From NCBI GenBank assembly GCA_017427465.1, contig JAFRST010000023.1, forward strand, positions 1-57,617: a stretch of 57,617 bases of DNA, written 5' to 3'. The position numbers were made by a program, and so were the translations under genes. Positions 1-8,358 of this stretch are shown piece after piece. Position 1 is the first letter of the stretch, and each line of letters starts with the position of its first letter. The stretch comes from Clostridiales bacterium. GTDB taxonomy: Bacteria; Bacillota; Clostridia; Saccharofermentanales; Saccharofermentanaceae. The notes under the pieces were generated by a model. It was not told where the DNA came from. It saw only the letters and a list, made by a program, of their open reading frames with translations, and did no database searches.

Positions 1-280
1 CTCCACAGGACAGGGTGCCGGGCAGTTCCCGGTGAAGGCAACTTTAAGGAAAGTGCAACAGAAAAGAAAACCGCCCCAAAAGGGTAAGGATGAAAAGGCG
101 AGGTAAGAGCTCACCGGCGATGTGGAGACATATCGGCCTTGTAAACCCCATCCGGAGCAACGTCGTGGAAAGGCATATCGTGGTCCGCGAGCCTTAGGAG
201 ACGGCTTGAACGTTTTAGAGATATTACGTCTAGATAGATGATCGTCACATACAGAACCCGGCTTACCGGTCTGCACGGAA
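1..280 (+). ncRNA. rnpB: RNase P RNA, bacterial type A (5' end missing)
   Basis: Catalytic RNA of ribonuclease P, which removes 5' leaders from precursor tRNAs. The conserved core is readable: CAGGGTGCCGGG near the start, AGTGCAACAGAAA at 51-63, AAACCGCC, GGTAAGGATGAAAAGG, GGTAAGAGCTCACCGG at 103-118, the GTAAACCCCATCCGGAGCAA block at 141-160, and ACAGAACCCGGCTTAC at 251-265. The order and the 3' ACAGAACCCGGCTTA block match type A molecules. By comparison with E. coli, roughly the first 70-80 nucleotides lie before the window. The 3' end is estimated from the closing stem and could be off by about 10 bases. A reverse-strand open frame over this region is only a by-product of the RNA gene. Confidence 0.95.
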
Positions 281-320
281 AACGTAAACAAAGCAATTAA
301 TAAAATGGAGGATATAAGCA

Positions 321-1496
321 ATGTCAGCAGAATCTTATTTGTCCAGAGGCGTTTCACCTACAAAGGATGATGTAAAGGCAGCAGTTAAGAATCAGTCCAA
401 GGGAGTTTTCCCGGGAGCTTTCTGTAAGCTTATAGAAGACTTGGCTGGTGATCCCGAATACTGCACAGCAATTCATGCTGACGGTGCCGGAACTAAATCC
501 TCCGTTGCTTACCTCATGTATAAGGAAACAGGAAATTACGACTGGTTCAAGGGCCTTGCCCAGGATTCACTCGTAATGAATACGGATGACCTCGCTTGCT
601 GCGGTGTTACAGAGAATCTCATGTTGTCAAATACGATCGGCCGTAACGCTCACAGAGTTGACGGCAAGGCAATCGCAAAGGTTATCGAAGGTTATGACGA
701 GATCATCTCAAAGCTCGCTTCCCAGGGTATCAACATCACAATGTGCGGCGGCGAAACGGCTGATGTAGGAGACCTAGTAAAAACTCTTATCGTTGACTCC
801 ACACTTGTTGCAAGAGCTAAGAGATCTGAAGTTATCAATGCAGCTAATATCAAGCCCGGCAACGTTATCGTAGGACTTGCTTCTTTCGGACAGGCTACAT
901 ATGAGGACAAGTACAACTCAGGTATGTCTTCAAACGGCCTTACAGCTGCCCGTCACATGCTCCTTAACAAGTATTACTTTGAGAATTACAAGGAGTCTTT
1001 CTCAGATACACTGGGCGAAGACAAGGCTTACTGCGGTAAGTACAGACTTGATGACAAGCTTCCCGGTGCAGATTGTACGGTAGGTGAGGCTATCCTTGCT
1101 CCTACAAGAACATTCCTTCCCGTTATTTCCAAGGTTCTCGCTTCATATAGAGAGAATGTTTACGGAATAATCCACTGCACAGGCGGCGGTCAGGCTAAGT
1201 GCCGCGATTTCGGTACAGGTGTCAGATATGTTAAGGACAACATGTTTGAGCTTCCTCCGCTTTTCCAGGCAATCTATGAATCCGGAGAGATCCCGATGAA
1301 GGAACTCTATCAGGTATTTAACTGCGGTCACAGGATCGAGTTCTATGTTGACGAGTCTGTTGCTTCCAAGATCATCGAGATTGCTAATAGTTTCAATATC
1401 GAAGCCAGATTGATCGGCCATGTGGAAATGTCTTCAAATAGTAACGGAAATGAAGTAATTATACTGTCTCACGGCCAGGAATTTGTTTATAATTAA
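321..1496 (+). CDS. purM: Phosphoribosylformylglycinamidine cyclo-ligase (AIR synthase), long divergent form
   Basis: Catalyses ATP-dependent ring closure of FGAM to aminoimidazole ribotide in cytoplasmic purine synthesis. The N-terminal ATP-binding signature HADGAGTKSS is at residues 52-61, and CGGETADVGD lies near 142-151. SSNGLT and the late CTGGGQAK element are also typical of the PurM fold. At 391 residues it is longer than the usual 340-350, and the wording of the motifs resembles, from memory, the PurM of Bacteroides more than that of Bacillus. The start is supported by GGAGG at 307-311. It follows rnpB directly, and no other purine genes are in the window, so it is detached from a pur operon here. 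Confidence 0.9.
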   Translation: MSAESYLSRGVSPTKDDVKAAVKNQSKGVFPGAFCKLIEDLAGDPEYCTAIHADGAGTKSSVAYLMYKETGNYDWFKGLAQDSLVMNTDDLACCGVTENLMLSNTIGRNAHRVDGKAIAKVIEGYDEIISKLASQGINITMCGGETADVGDLVKTLIVDSTLVARAKRSEVINAANIKPGNVIVGLASFGQATYEDKYNSGMSSNGLTAARHMLLNKYYFENYKESFSDTLGEDKAYCGKYRLDDKLPGADCTVGEAILAPTRTFLPVISKVLASYRENVYGIIHCTGGGQAKCRDFGTGVRYVKDNMFELPPLFQAIYESGEIPMKELYQVFNCGHRIEFYVDESVASKIIEIANSFNIEARLIGHVEMSSNSNGNEVIILSHGQEFVYN

Positions 1497-1500
1497 TTAT

Positions 1501-1519
1501 GGGCAGGCAGTACCTGCTC
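1501..1519 (+). other. Short hairpin between purM and aqpZ
   Basis: GGGCAGG pairs with CCTGCTC around a five-base loop directly after the purM stop. There is no T-run behind it, so it is more likely an mRNA 3' end stabiliser or a weak attenuator than a full terminator. Confidence 0.35.
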
Positions 1520-1545
1520 AAATAAATTAAAGGCAGGTATTGGTT

Positions 1546-2247
1546 ATGGACTCGTTGAAGAAGTATATAGCCGAGTTTTTCGGCACTTTTACGCTTGTTC
1601 TTGTAGGTTGTGGTACCGCTATGACTGTCGGCTGTGATGCTGAGAGTGGTTGCGGCTATATTCTCACAGCGTTTGCTTTTGGTCTTGTAATTGTCGGAAT
1701 GGCTTATTGTATCGGCAATGTTTCAGGTTGCCACATCAATCCTGCCGTTTCACTTGCTTGCTTGCTCTCCAAGAGAATGAGCGGCAAGGATTTCCTTTTC
1801 TATTGTATTTCTCAGGTTGTCGGTGCTCTCGCAGGCGCTGCTGTCTTGAGATGCATCTGGAGCTTAGGTGATGTTGAAGATAAGACAGGCGGTCTTGGCT
1901 CCAACGGCCTTGGTGGATTCAGCGGTGACTGGGCTTGGGCAGCTGGTCTCATCGTAGAGGTCTTCCTGACATTCATTTTCGTACTTGTTATTCTTGGTGT
2001 TACAGATGAGAAGTTCAAGCACGGCTCATTTGCAGGAATTGTTATCGGTTTCTCACTCGTAATGGTTCATATTCTCGGCATCGGCCTTACAGGCACATCC
2101 GTTAACCCTGCACGTTCCATCGGACCTGCTATCCTTGCAGGTGCTGACGCACTCAGCAATGTATGGATCTTCATCGTAGGACCTTTCCTTGGTGCAGCTA
2201 TGGCAGCATTCGTTTACAGATTCATCGCTAAGAAGGACGAAAAGTAA
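1546..2247 (+). CDS. aqpZ: Aquaporin Z-like water channel (MIP family)
   Basis: Six-helix inner-membrane channel of the MIP family. Both signature half-helix loops are intact: HINPAVS at about residues 63-69 and SVNPARS at about 185-191. The His in the fifth helix (MVHIL) and the small residues before the second NPA fit the narrow, water-selective AqpZ-type filter rather than a glycerol facilitator; this is inferred from motif wording. The length of 233 residues is normal. The ATG at 1546 is preferred over an in-frame TTG at 1540 because AAGGCAGG at 1530-1537 is correctly spaced for it. It lies 49 bases after purM and ends in a string of hairpins. Confidence 0.9.
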   Translation: MDSLKKYIAEFFGTFTLVLVGCGTAMTVGCDAESGCGYILTAFAFGLVIVGMAYCIGNVSGCHINPAVSLACLLSKRMSGKDFLFYCISQVVGALAGAAVLRCIWSLGDVEDKTGGLGSNGLGGFSGDWAWAAGLIVEVFLTFIFVLVILGVTDEKFKHGSFAGIVIGFSLVMVHILGIGLTGTSVNPARSIGPAILAGADALSNVWIFIVGPFLGAAMAAFVYRFIAKKDEK

Positions 2248-2303
2248 TTAGATGAGTATAAGGTTTTAAACCTTACTGATTCATTATTAACCCGACCGGG
2301 TAA

Positions 2304-2344
2304 AGAGGCTGTCTCTGATTTATGAGGCAGCCTCTAGTCTTTTA
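2304..2344 (+). terminator. Rho-independent terminator after aqpZ
   Basis: AGAGGCTGTCTC (2304-2315) pairs with GAGGCAGCCTCT (2324-2335), with one G-T pair, followed by AGTCTTTT. Two smaller hairpins lie just before it: TAAGGTTT/AAACCTTA at 2259-2275 and CCCG/CGGG at 2291-2300. Confidence 0.8.
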
Positions 2345-2356
2345 GAAATATATCAA

Positions 2357-2389
2357 GAAAAAAGGCGGCATCAAACTGATACCGCCTCA
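2357..2389 (-). terminator. Rho-independent terminator after the glutamine synthetase gene
   Basis: On the minus strand GAGGCGGTATCA pairs with TGATGCCGCCTT across a three-base loop and runs into TTTTTTCTTG. It closes the convergent gene, so this short interval holds back-to-back terminators. Confidence 0.85.
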
Positions 2390-2410
2390 AATAAATTATG
2401 TGAATTTTGA

Positions 2411-4321
2411 TCAGATCTGGTTATCGCAGTAGATCTTGTACTTAGCCTTGAGTTCGTTCATTGCATTCTTCATGGCGAGCTGATATACGGAAGTCTTTTC
2501 CCAATCACCGGCCTTTACGGCAGCCTTGACTCTTGTGAAGATGGAATCCTGGTCATCTGTGTCTTTAGCCAGCTGGAGCTTGAGATACTCGATGTCATTC
2601 CAAAGCTTATTATCGTAGCTTATAGCGCCATCGTCAGTCCTTGTGATGCTTCTGATCAGCGAGAGGTTTGCAGGGATGATCTTCTCCATGAGCTCCATCT
2701 CCCAGCGAACGAGCATAGCCTGATAGTAGGAAGCGAGGAGCTGTTCATTGAATACGCCGCCTCTGCAAAGTATCTCGGCAACATCAGATTCCTTTAATGT
2801 CTGAAGTGATTCATAGACTGTTGCAGCAGGCGTGCCGAAAAGTCTGTCTCTCTCGTTGGAGTCCATGTCCTCGAAAATGTCCTCTTCGCAGCGGTAAAGC
2901 TTATCTGCCTCGAGATAATCGCTTTCCTGACCGAAAGGCTTTGTGAACTCGGCTTCAAGAGTCTTTGAGTCCTTGCCGGAATCAAGAGCATAAGCGATAC
3001 CGTCGAGCATTGCCTGATATACGGATGCGAGGCAAAGGTAAGTATTTGTGTGAGGGTTCGGTGCACGGAGCTCGAATCTTGTCGCATACTTGTTGTCTTC
3101 GCTTCTTACCAGACCTAAAAGAACGGATCTGTTACGTGAGGGAGTAAGAACATCCATGCCGATTGAGCTTACGCAGTGCGTAGGGGCTTCAAATCCGGGT
3201 GTGAGACGCTCGAAAGCATCTGTCGTAGCGGATACGAAGGGGTTAACTACCTTGCTGTAGTGCTTCATGATGCCCATAAGTGAGCCCCAGCCGAATCTTG
3301 AAAGGAAATCGGCCTTTGTATCTTCGGGTGCGAAGAGGTTGATCTTCTTGCCGTTCTTGAGGTAAGCAACAGCATTTACGTGAGTATGCTCACCTGAGCC
3401 TGCAACACCGGGAAGAGGCTTAGCGTTAAAGCTGACATCAAGACCATGGAGTCTGAAGATCTCCTTGATGATGATTCTTGCGATAAGCTCATAGTCAGCG
3501 CCCTGGAGAGCATCTGAATACTTCCAGTCAACTTCGAGCTGCTCCATGATGAAGTGGAATTCACCGGAAGAGTTGAGCGAAGCCTTAACACCGCCGACTT
3601 CCTTATGACCCATCTCGGGATTGAATCCGTAGTTCTCAAGGATCATAATGACCTGCTCTAAAGCAGTTCTTACTACGCCCTTTGTACGCTTCCAGTAGGA
3701 TTCCTTAAGTTCCTGTGAGATCGAGAGCTGCTCTGTACTGATGATCTCATCAGGGGAGTTAACCCAGAACTCGAGCTCTGTAGCAGTAATAAGAGTGATG
3801 CGGTCAAGATCATCAGGTGTAAAACCGTACTCGGTGCATAAAGCTGCATCGTTCCTGAATCTTTCCAGGATAGTCTTTTGGAAATATGCAGCGCTGTTAC
3901 GGAGAATAGATCTGGAACAGACCTCATCTTCGTTGTGAGTCAGGAAAGAGGGGATACGCAGAGTGCCAATCGGTCTTCCTGTCTCAAAATCTATGTGCTC
4001 ATAATTGTAATCTACGTACCAGATAACGTTTACATCAGGAATCAGATCGACTTTACCGTCGTTTAATGTAGCAATTCCGGGAAGTACAACGGATGAACCG
4101 TCAGTTTGTACTGCTTTTCCGTTGAGATAATTCTCAATATTGTCAAGAAAATCTGATATAGGGATCTTCTCATCAGTATCGTTGCCCATGAGGTCAACGG
4201 CTGCCAAAGAGACGAACTTGATCTCAGGATGAGCTGACAGAATGTTTCTAAGATCCTGTGCTGAATGGTTATCTGCAGGTATAACATAAAGCAGATCGGG
4301 TATTACATGGAATTCGATCAT
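2411..4321 (-). CDS. Glutamine synthetase family protein, unusually long form
   Basis: Predicted to condense ammonia with glutamate using ATP. The catalytic domain is clear: ATELEFWV (metal-binding Glu region), PGVAGSGEHTHVNA (the GxGxHxH nucleotide-binding loop), RLTPGFEAPTHC, SRNRS, and the substrate-binding stretch RFELRAPNPHTNTYL. The length is about 636 residues, between GSI (440-470) and GSIII (about 700). The extra length is mostly a C-terminal region of roughly 150 residues after the catalytic core. The upstream in-frame TTG at 4339 lacks a good ribosome site, while the ATG at 4321 has GAAGG eight bases before it. Enzyme class within the family is not settled, so no symbol is given. 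The gene stands alone on the minus strand with its own terminator. Confidence 0.85.
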   Translation of the reverse strand: MIEFHVIPDLLYVIPADNHSAQDLRNILSAHPEIKFVSLAAVDLMGNDTDEKIPISDFLDNIENYLNGKAVQTDGSSVVLPGIATLNDGKVDLIPDVNVIWYVDYNYEHIDFETGRPIGTLRIPSFLTHNEDEVCSRSILRNSAAYFQKTILERFRNDAALCTEYGFTPDDLDRITLITATELEFWVNSPDEIISTEQLSISQELKESYWKRTKGVVRTALEQVIMILENYGFNPEMGHKEVGGVKASLNSSGEFHFIMEQLEVDWKYSDALQGADYELIARIIIKEIFRLHGLDVSFNAKPLPGVAGSGEHTHVNAVAYLKNGKKINLFAPEDTKADFLSRFGWGSLMGIMKHYSKVVNPFVSATTDAFERLTPGFEAPTHCVSSIGMDVLTPSRNRSVLLGLVRSEDNKYATRFELRAPNPHTNTYLCLASVYQAMLDGIAYALDSGKDSKTLEAEFTKPFGQESDYLEADKLYRCEEDIFEDMDSNERDRLFGTPAATVYESLQTLKESDVAEILCRGGVFNEQLLASYYQAMLVRWEMELMEKIIPANLSLIRSITRTDDGAISYDNKLWNDIEYLKLQLAKDTDDQDSIFTRVKAAVKAGDWEKTSVYQLAMKNAMNELKAKYKIYCDNQI

Positions 4322-4352
4322 TTGAACTACCTTCTTCAAATATAATAGGGAG

Positions 4353-4361
4353 ATTGTATCA
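4353..4361 (-). promoter_or_regulatory. Possible extended -10 promoter of the glutamine synthetase gene
   Basis: Reading the minus strand, TGATACAAT fits the extended -10 pattern TGnTANAAT about 30 bases before the ATG. No convincing -35 hexamer is present, so this is tentative. Confidence 0.4.
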
Positions 4362-4463
4362 CAAGAAATACTTTATGAGTAATATTGGCTTGATTTTACA
4401 GATATTTTCAATTCTTAAGTTTTATCGTAATATAAGCGGTATAAACGTTTAGGGGAGTATTAG

Positions 4464-5291
4464 GTGTTTTTTTCTGCGGCGAAAACAATTTTCAATATCG
4501 ATAACGTAGGCAACAGGTGGGGAGTTCGTATCCTTTATTTTGTCACGGTCGTCCTTAATGCCGCAATTCACTTTAATCCTTTTGCAGATAAGGACTTCAC
4601 TCCGCTTTCCAACTGGCTTATGAACCTTTATAACATGAGCGAGCAGAATGAGAGCAGCATTTTTACTGCTTTGCCGATAACAAAAGGTAATATCATCTAT
4701 CTTCTGACGCTTCTGGGCGGTGAGCTGATTCTTATTTGCAGTGCGTATATCTATGCTGCTGTTTATGTCAGGAGTTACAGGAAAGAGAAGGCTGCCATGG
4801 CAAAAAAGAACGAATCCGACGCCTTGAATTATGCAGTTACTAATCTTCCGGATGACATAATCAAGCCCGGCAAGCTCATTTTGAGACTTTTGCTCTTAAT
4901 GTTGATTACTTCCGTAGTTCTTTTGCCGCTTGTGACCATAGCTTTGTATTTTATGTTGTTTACGATAATCGGATTGCCGTTCATATTTACGGCTCCGGTA
5001 GCATATCTGTCCGGAGATAAAGGCATCTTCAGCTCAATCCCATATGCTGCGAAATTGTCCCTGAAGTATTATTTCGCCAATATGAGAAGTATAGCGCTCG
5101 TGCTGCTGGTCTCTGTCATATTGAATTTTCTGGTTCCTTTGCTCGGAAATGTCTCTTTGACGGCTTACTATATCGTGGATGCGGCAGCTACGACCTGGGT
5201 TTTCCTGGCTGCGGCAAGGCTGGCGGCGTTGTCCTACTGCTCAATGAAGGATTTCCCTATAAAGGGCGGAAGAAGACCTTACGCAATCTGA
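4464..5291 (+). CDS. Multi-spanning membrane protein of unknown function
   Basis: 275 residues with about five or six hydrophobic segments: roughly 23-37, 77-100, 138-185 (a long paired segment), 208-228 and 232-250. A charged cytoplasmic-looking loop around 100-135 is rich in Lys and Glu. No catalytic motif was recognised. The GTG start at 4464 is well supported by AGGGGAG at 4451-4457. The layout loosely recalls DUF975/YesL-like small integral membrane proteins, but that is a weak resemblance. It stands alone, divergent from glutamine synthetase and followed by the malic enzyme promoter region. Confidence 0.7.
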   Translation: MFFSAAKTIFNIDNVGNRWGVRILYFVTVVLNAAIHFNPFADKDFTPLSNWLMNLYNMSEQNESSIFTALPITKGNIIYLLTLLGGELILICSAYIYAAVYVRSYRKEKAAMAKKNESDALNYAVTNLPDDIIKPGKLILRLLLLMLITSVVLLPLVTIALYFMLFTIIGLPFIFTAPVAYLSGDKGIFSSIPYAAKLSLKYYFANMRSIALVLLVSVILNFLVPLLGNVSLTAYYIVDAAATTWVFLAAARLAALSYCSMKDFPIKGGRRPYAI

Positions 5292-5370
5292 CAGATCTCT
5301 TTTTTTTATATATCTGTTCAAAGCAACAATATTTAGCCCGTTTTGATTAAAAAAACTTATACGCGTGTGA

Positions 5371-5399
5371 TTGTTTTTGCGCCTATTTATATTTATTAT
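5371..5399 (+). promoter_or_regulatory. Sigma-A-type promoter of the malic enzyme gene
   Basis: TTGTTT at 5371-5376 and TATTAT at 5394-5399 are separated by exactly 17 bases in an A/T-rich stretch, about 37 bases before the start codon. Each hexamer has mismatches to consensus, so confidence is moderate. Confidence 0.5.
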
Positions 5400-5435
5400 T
5401 AGTGCGTTAAGTCAAATTATGGAGGTTTCAACATT

Positions 5436-6608
5436 ATGGACGTTAATGAGAAAGCAATTAAGATGCATGAAGAGTGGGCAGGTAAGATCGAAGTTATCGC
5501 TAAAGCTCCCGTAGGTTCCAAGGAAGAACTCGCTATCGCATATACACCCGGTGTAGCAGCTCCCTGCCTTGAGATCCAGAAGGACGTTGATCTCTCATAC
5601 AAATATACAAGAAGACACAACCTCGTAGCAGTAGTAACAGACGGTACAGCAGTTCTCGGCCTCGGAGACATCGGACCTGAGGCAGGTATGCCTGTTATGG
5701 AGGGTAAGTGCGCTCTCTTCAAGGCTTTCGGTGATGTTGACGCATTCCCTCTCTGCATCCGTTCAAAGGATGTAGACGAGATCGTAAATACAGTAGCTCT
5801 TCTCGCAGGTTCTTTCGGCGGCGTTAACCTCGAGGACATCTCAGCTCCCAGATGCTTTGAGATCGAGAAGAAGCTCAAGGAAAGATGTGATATCCCGATC
5901 TTCCACGATGACCAGCACGGTACAGCAGTTATCACACTCGCCGGTCTTACAAACGCTCTTAAGATCGTTGGCAAGAAGATGGAAGATATCCATGTTGTAG
6001 TTAACGGCGCAGGCGCTGCTGCTACAGCTATCACAAAGCTCCTCATCTCCAGAGGACTTAAGAACGTTATCCTCTGCGACCGTAAGGGCGCTATCTATGA
6101 GGGCAGAGAAGGCCTCAACTCCGCTAAGGAAGAGATGGCTAAGATCACAAATCCTGAGAAGAAGGCAGGTTCTCTTGCTGATGTTATCGTTGGTGCTGAC
6201 GTATTCATCGGCGTTTCCGCTCCCGGCGTTCTGACAAGCGATATGGTTGCTACAATGGCAAAAGATCCGGTTGTTTTCGCTTGCGCTAACCCCGTACCAG
6301 AGATCCTTCCTGACGAAGCAAAGAAGGCAGGCGTTGCAGTTATGGCTACAGGCCGTTCTGACTTCCCGAACCAGGTCAACAACGTTCTCGCTTTCCCCGG
6401 TATCTTCCGTGGCGCTCTCGATGTAAGAGCTTCTGACATCAATGATGAGATGAAGATCGCTGCAGCTAATGCTATCGCAGGCATCGTTTCTGACGAAGAG
6501 CTCAATCCTGATTACATCCTTCCTGATGCATTCGATGCAAGAGTAGGCAAGGCTGTTGCAGCTGCTGTTGCTCAGGCAGCCCGTGATACAGGTGTAGCAA
6601 GAATCTGA
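5436..6608 (+). CDS. NAD-dependent malic enzyme (malate dehydrogenase, oxaloacetate-decarboxylating)
   Basis: Oxidatively decarboxylates malate to pyruvate and CO2 in the cytoplasm. The N-terminal malic domain has AYTPGVAAPC, VTDGTAVLGLGDIGPEAG and the metal-binding FHDDQHGTAV. The NAD-binding domain carries the Rossmann loop VVNGAGAAATA at about residues 188-198, and the late ACANPVPEI is family-typical. At 390 residues it is the short bacterial single-domain form, without the phosphotransacetylase-like extension of MaeB. GGAGG at 5420-5424 supports the start. Codon use is strongly biased toward C-ending codons, as in groEL here, which suggests high expression. Confidence 0.92.
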   Translation: MDVNEKAIKMHEEWAGKIEVIAKAPVGSKEELAIAYTPGVAAPCLEIQKDVDLSYKYTRRHNLVAVVTDGTAVLGLGDIGPEAGMPVMEGKCALFKAFGDVDAFPLCIRSKDVDEIVNTVALLAGSFGGVNLEDISAPRCFEIEKKLKERCDIPIFHDDQHGTAVITLAGLTNALKIVGKKMEDIHVVVNGAGAAATAITKLLISRGLKNVILCDRKGAIYEGREGLNSAKEEMAKITNPEKKAGSLADVIVGADVFIGVSAPGVLTSDMVATMAKDPVVFACANPVPEILPDEAKKAGVAVMATGRSDFPNQVNNVLAFPGIFRGALDVRASDINDEMKIAAANAIAGIVSDEELNPDYILPDAFDARVGKAVAAAVAQAARDTGVARI

Positions 6609-6628
6609 ATAAACTGAATTAAAGCAAC

Positions 6629-6662
6629 AATCTCCCGCAATTTTGTTGCGGGAGATTTTGCA
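6629..6662 (+). terminator. Rho-independent terminator after malic enzyme
   Basis: AATCTCCCGCAA (6629-6640) pairs perfectly with TTGCGGGAGATT (6646-6657), followed by TTGCAATTT. It separates malic enzyme from the Lrp-aminotransferase pair. Confidence 0.85.
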
Positions 6663-6685
6663 ATTTATAGAAAAGGAGTTTCCAC

Positions 6686-7174
6686 ATGATAGACGATTTA
6701 GAGCTTTTGAGACTTATTGAAAACAACGCAAGACTCTCTTCTGAGGAGATTGCCGTTATGCTCGGTACAACCGCCGCGGATGTGGAAGCCGAGATCAAGC
6801 GCCTTAAGGATGAGAACATCATCTTAGGCTATAACACTATCATCAACTGGGAAAAGCAGGCACCTGACAACTGCATCGGCATGATCGAAGTAAGGATTAC
6901 CCCCGTTAAGAACAAGGGTTACGACCATATTGCCCAGATCCTGAGCAAGTATGACAAGGTAACTGCATGCTACCTCATGAGCGGCGGATTTGATCTTATG
7001 ATCATCTACGAGGACCGCACATTAAGAGATATCGCTACATTCGTTACTGAGAAGATCGCTACTATGGAAGGCGTTCTTTCCACGACAACACACTTCATCC
7101 TTAAGAAGTACAAGGCGAATGGTATAATCTACGATAATCCGAATACTGACGACAGGCAGGCTATCATCTTATGA
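6686..7174 (+). CDS. Lrp/AsnC family transcriptional regulator (AlaR-like)
   Basis: 162 residues: an N-terminal winged helix-turn-helix (about 5-50, with IENNARLSSEEIAVML and VEAEIKRLKDENIILGY) followed by the AsnC/RAM ligand-binding domain (about 65-145). It overlaps the next gene by the four bases ATGA, so the two are co-translated. In Bacillus the Lrp-family gene alaR sits directly before the alanine transaminase gene alaT in the same order, and by analogy this regulator probably senses an amino acid such as alanine and controls its own operon. AAAGGAG at 6672-6678 supports the start. Confidence 0.88.
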   Translation: MIDDLELLRLIENNARLSSEEIAVMLGTTAADVEAEIKRLKDENIILGYNTIINWEKQAPDNCIGMIEVRITPVKNKGYDHIAQILSKYDKVTACYLMSGGFDLMIIYEDRTLRDIATFVTEKIATMEGVLSTTTHFILKKYKANGIIYDNPNTDDRQAIIL

Positions 7175-8355
7175 GTTTTGATTACGAATCCAAGATCTCC
7201 AAGGCAGTACAGCAGGTACCGCCGTCTGCCATAAGGAAGTTCTTTGATCTTGCCAATGAGATGAAGGGTCATGTAATCTCACTTTCCATAGGTGAGCCTG
7301 ACTTTGTTACTCCCTGGACGATCAGAGAAGCTGCTATTAATTCAATTATCGACGGATATACCCATTATTCACCCAATTCCGGATATATCGATTCCAGAGT
7401 TGCTATTGCTGATTATCTTAAGAGAAGATACGGTGTATCTTACGATCCCAAATCCGAGATCTTTATCACTGTAGGCGGATCTGAAGGTCTGGACCTCGCA
7501 GCCAGAGCTCTTATCAATCCCGGTGATGAGGTCATCGTCGTAGAGCCCTGCTTCGTTGCATATAAGGCAACCGTAGAGTTTGCTCACGGTGTTCCCGTAA
7601 TCGTTGAGACTAAGCCGGAGAACAACTACAAGCTCATGCCTGAAGAGCTTGAAGCTGCTATTACTGATAAGACCAAGTATGTAATTGTCGGATATCCCAA
7701 TAATCCTACCGGCGCTATCATGACGCTTGAGGATTGGGCAAAGATCAAGGACGTTCTTATGAGACATCCTGAGATCATCGTTCTTTCCGATGAACTTTAC
7801 TGCGAACTTAATTATCTTGACGGAAAGCCTGCATCGCTTACGCAGTTTGCTGAGTTAAGAGACAGAGTGATTATGGTTAACGGCTTTTCGAAGTCTTATG
7901 CCATGACCGGTTTCAGAGTAGGATACTTAGCAGGACCGCATGAGCTTATTGCTCCCATGGTAAAGATCCATCAGTACTGCATTATGTGCGCACCTTCGAC
8001 GTCACAGTTAGCTGTTATCGAAGCAGCTATGAACTCTGACGATGAGGTCAAAAAGATGCGTGACGAATACAATCACAGAAGAAGGGTCATCGTTCAGGGA
8101 TTAAGGGATGCAGGCCTTGAATGCTTCACGCCTTACGGTGCTTTCTATGCGTTCCCCTGTATCAAGTCTACGGGAATGACATCTGAGGAATTTTGTGGGA
8201 AGCTTTTGCTCGAAAAGCATGTCGCCATCGTGCCCGGAAATGCTTTCGGCAAGTGCGGCGAAGGTTTTGTCCGTATCAGTTATGCTGCTTCTTTGGAGGA
8301 TATCAAGGAAGCTATGAAGCTTGTTAAAGAATTTGTTGAAGAACATAAGAGGTAA
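7171..8355 (+). CDS. alaT: Class I/II PLP-dependent aminotransferase, probable alanine transaminase
   Basis: 394 residues of fold-type I aminotransferase. Visible are YSPNSGYIDSRVAIADYL, the cofactor-contact VGYPNNPTGA, SDELYCEL, the Schiff-base lysine in GFSKSYAMTGFRVGYLAGP, and the late FVRISYAAS containing the carboxylate-binding Arg. The pairing with an upstream Lrp regulator in the same order as Bacillus alaR-alaT makes alanine/pyruvate the best guess, but aspartate or aromatic substrates cannot be excluded from sequence alone. The upstream malic enzyme would supply pyruvate, an inferred link. Confidence 0.85.
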   Translation: MSFDYESKISKAVQQVPPSAIRKFFDLANEMKGHVISLSIGEPDFVTPWTIREAAINSIIDGYTHYSPNSGYIDSRVAIADYLKRRYGVSYDPKSEIFITVGGSEGLDLAARALINPGDEVIVVEPCFVAYKATVEFAHGVPVIVETKPENNYKLMPEELEAAITDKTKYVIVGYPNNPTGAIMTLEDWAKIKDVLMRHPEIIVLSDELYCELNYLDGKPASLTQFAELRDRVIMVNGFSKSYAMTGFRVGYLAGPHELIAPMVKIHQYCIMCAPSTSQLAVIEAAMNSDDEVKKMRDEYNHRRRVIVQGLRDAGLECFTPYGAFYAFPCIKSTGMTSEEFCGKLLLEKHVAIVPGNAFGKCGEGFVRISYAASLEDIKEAMKLVKEFVEEHKR

Positions 8356-8358
8356 TCA

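Noticed and set aside
5292..5370. Possible riboswitch or small RNA before malic enzyme
   Set aside because: The stretch is A/T-rich with only a weak ACAGAT/ATCTGT pairing and no recognised conserved core.
5417..6046. Minus-strand open frame of 209 codons over malic enzyme
   Set aside because: Created by strong codon bias in malic enzyme; no ribosome site or motifs.
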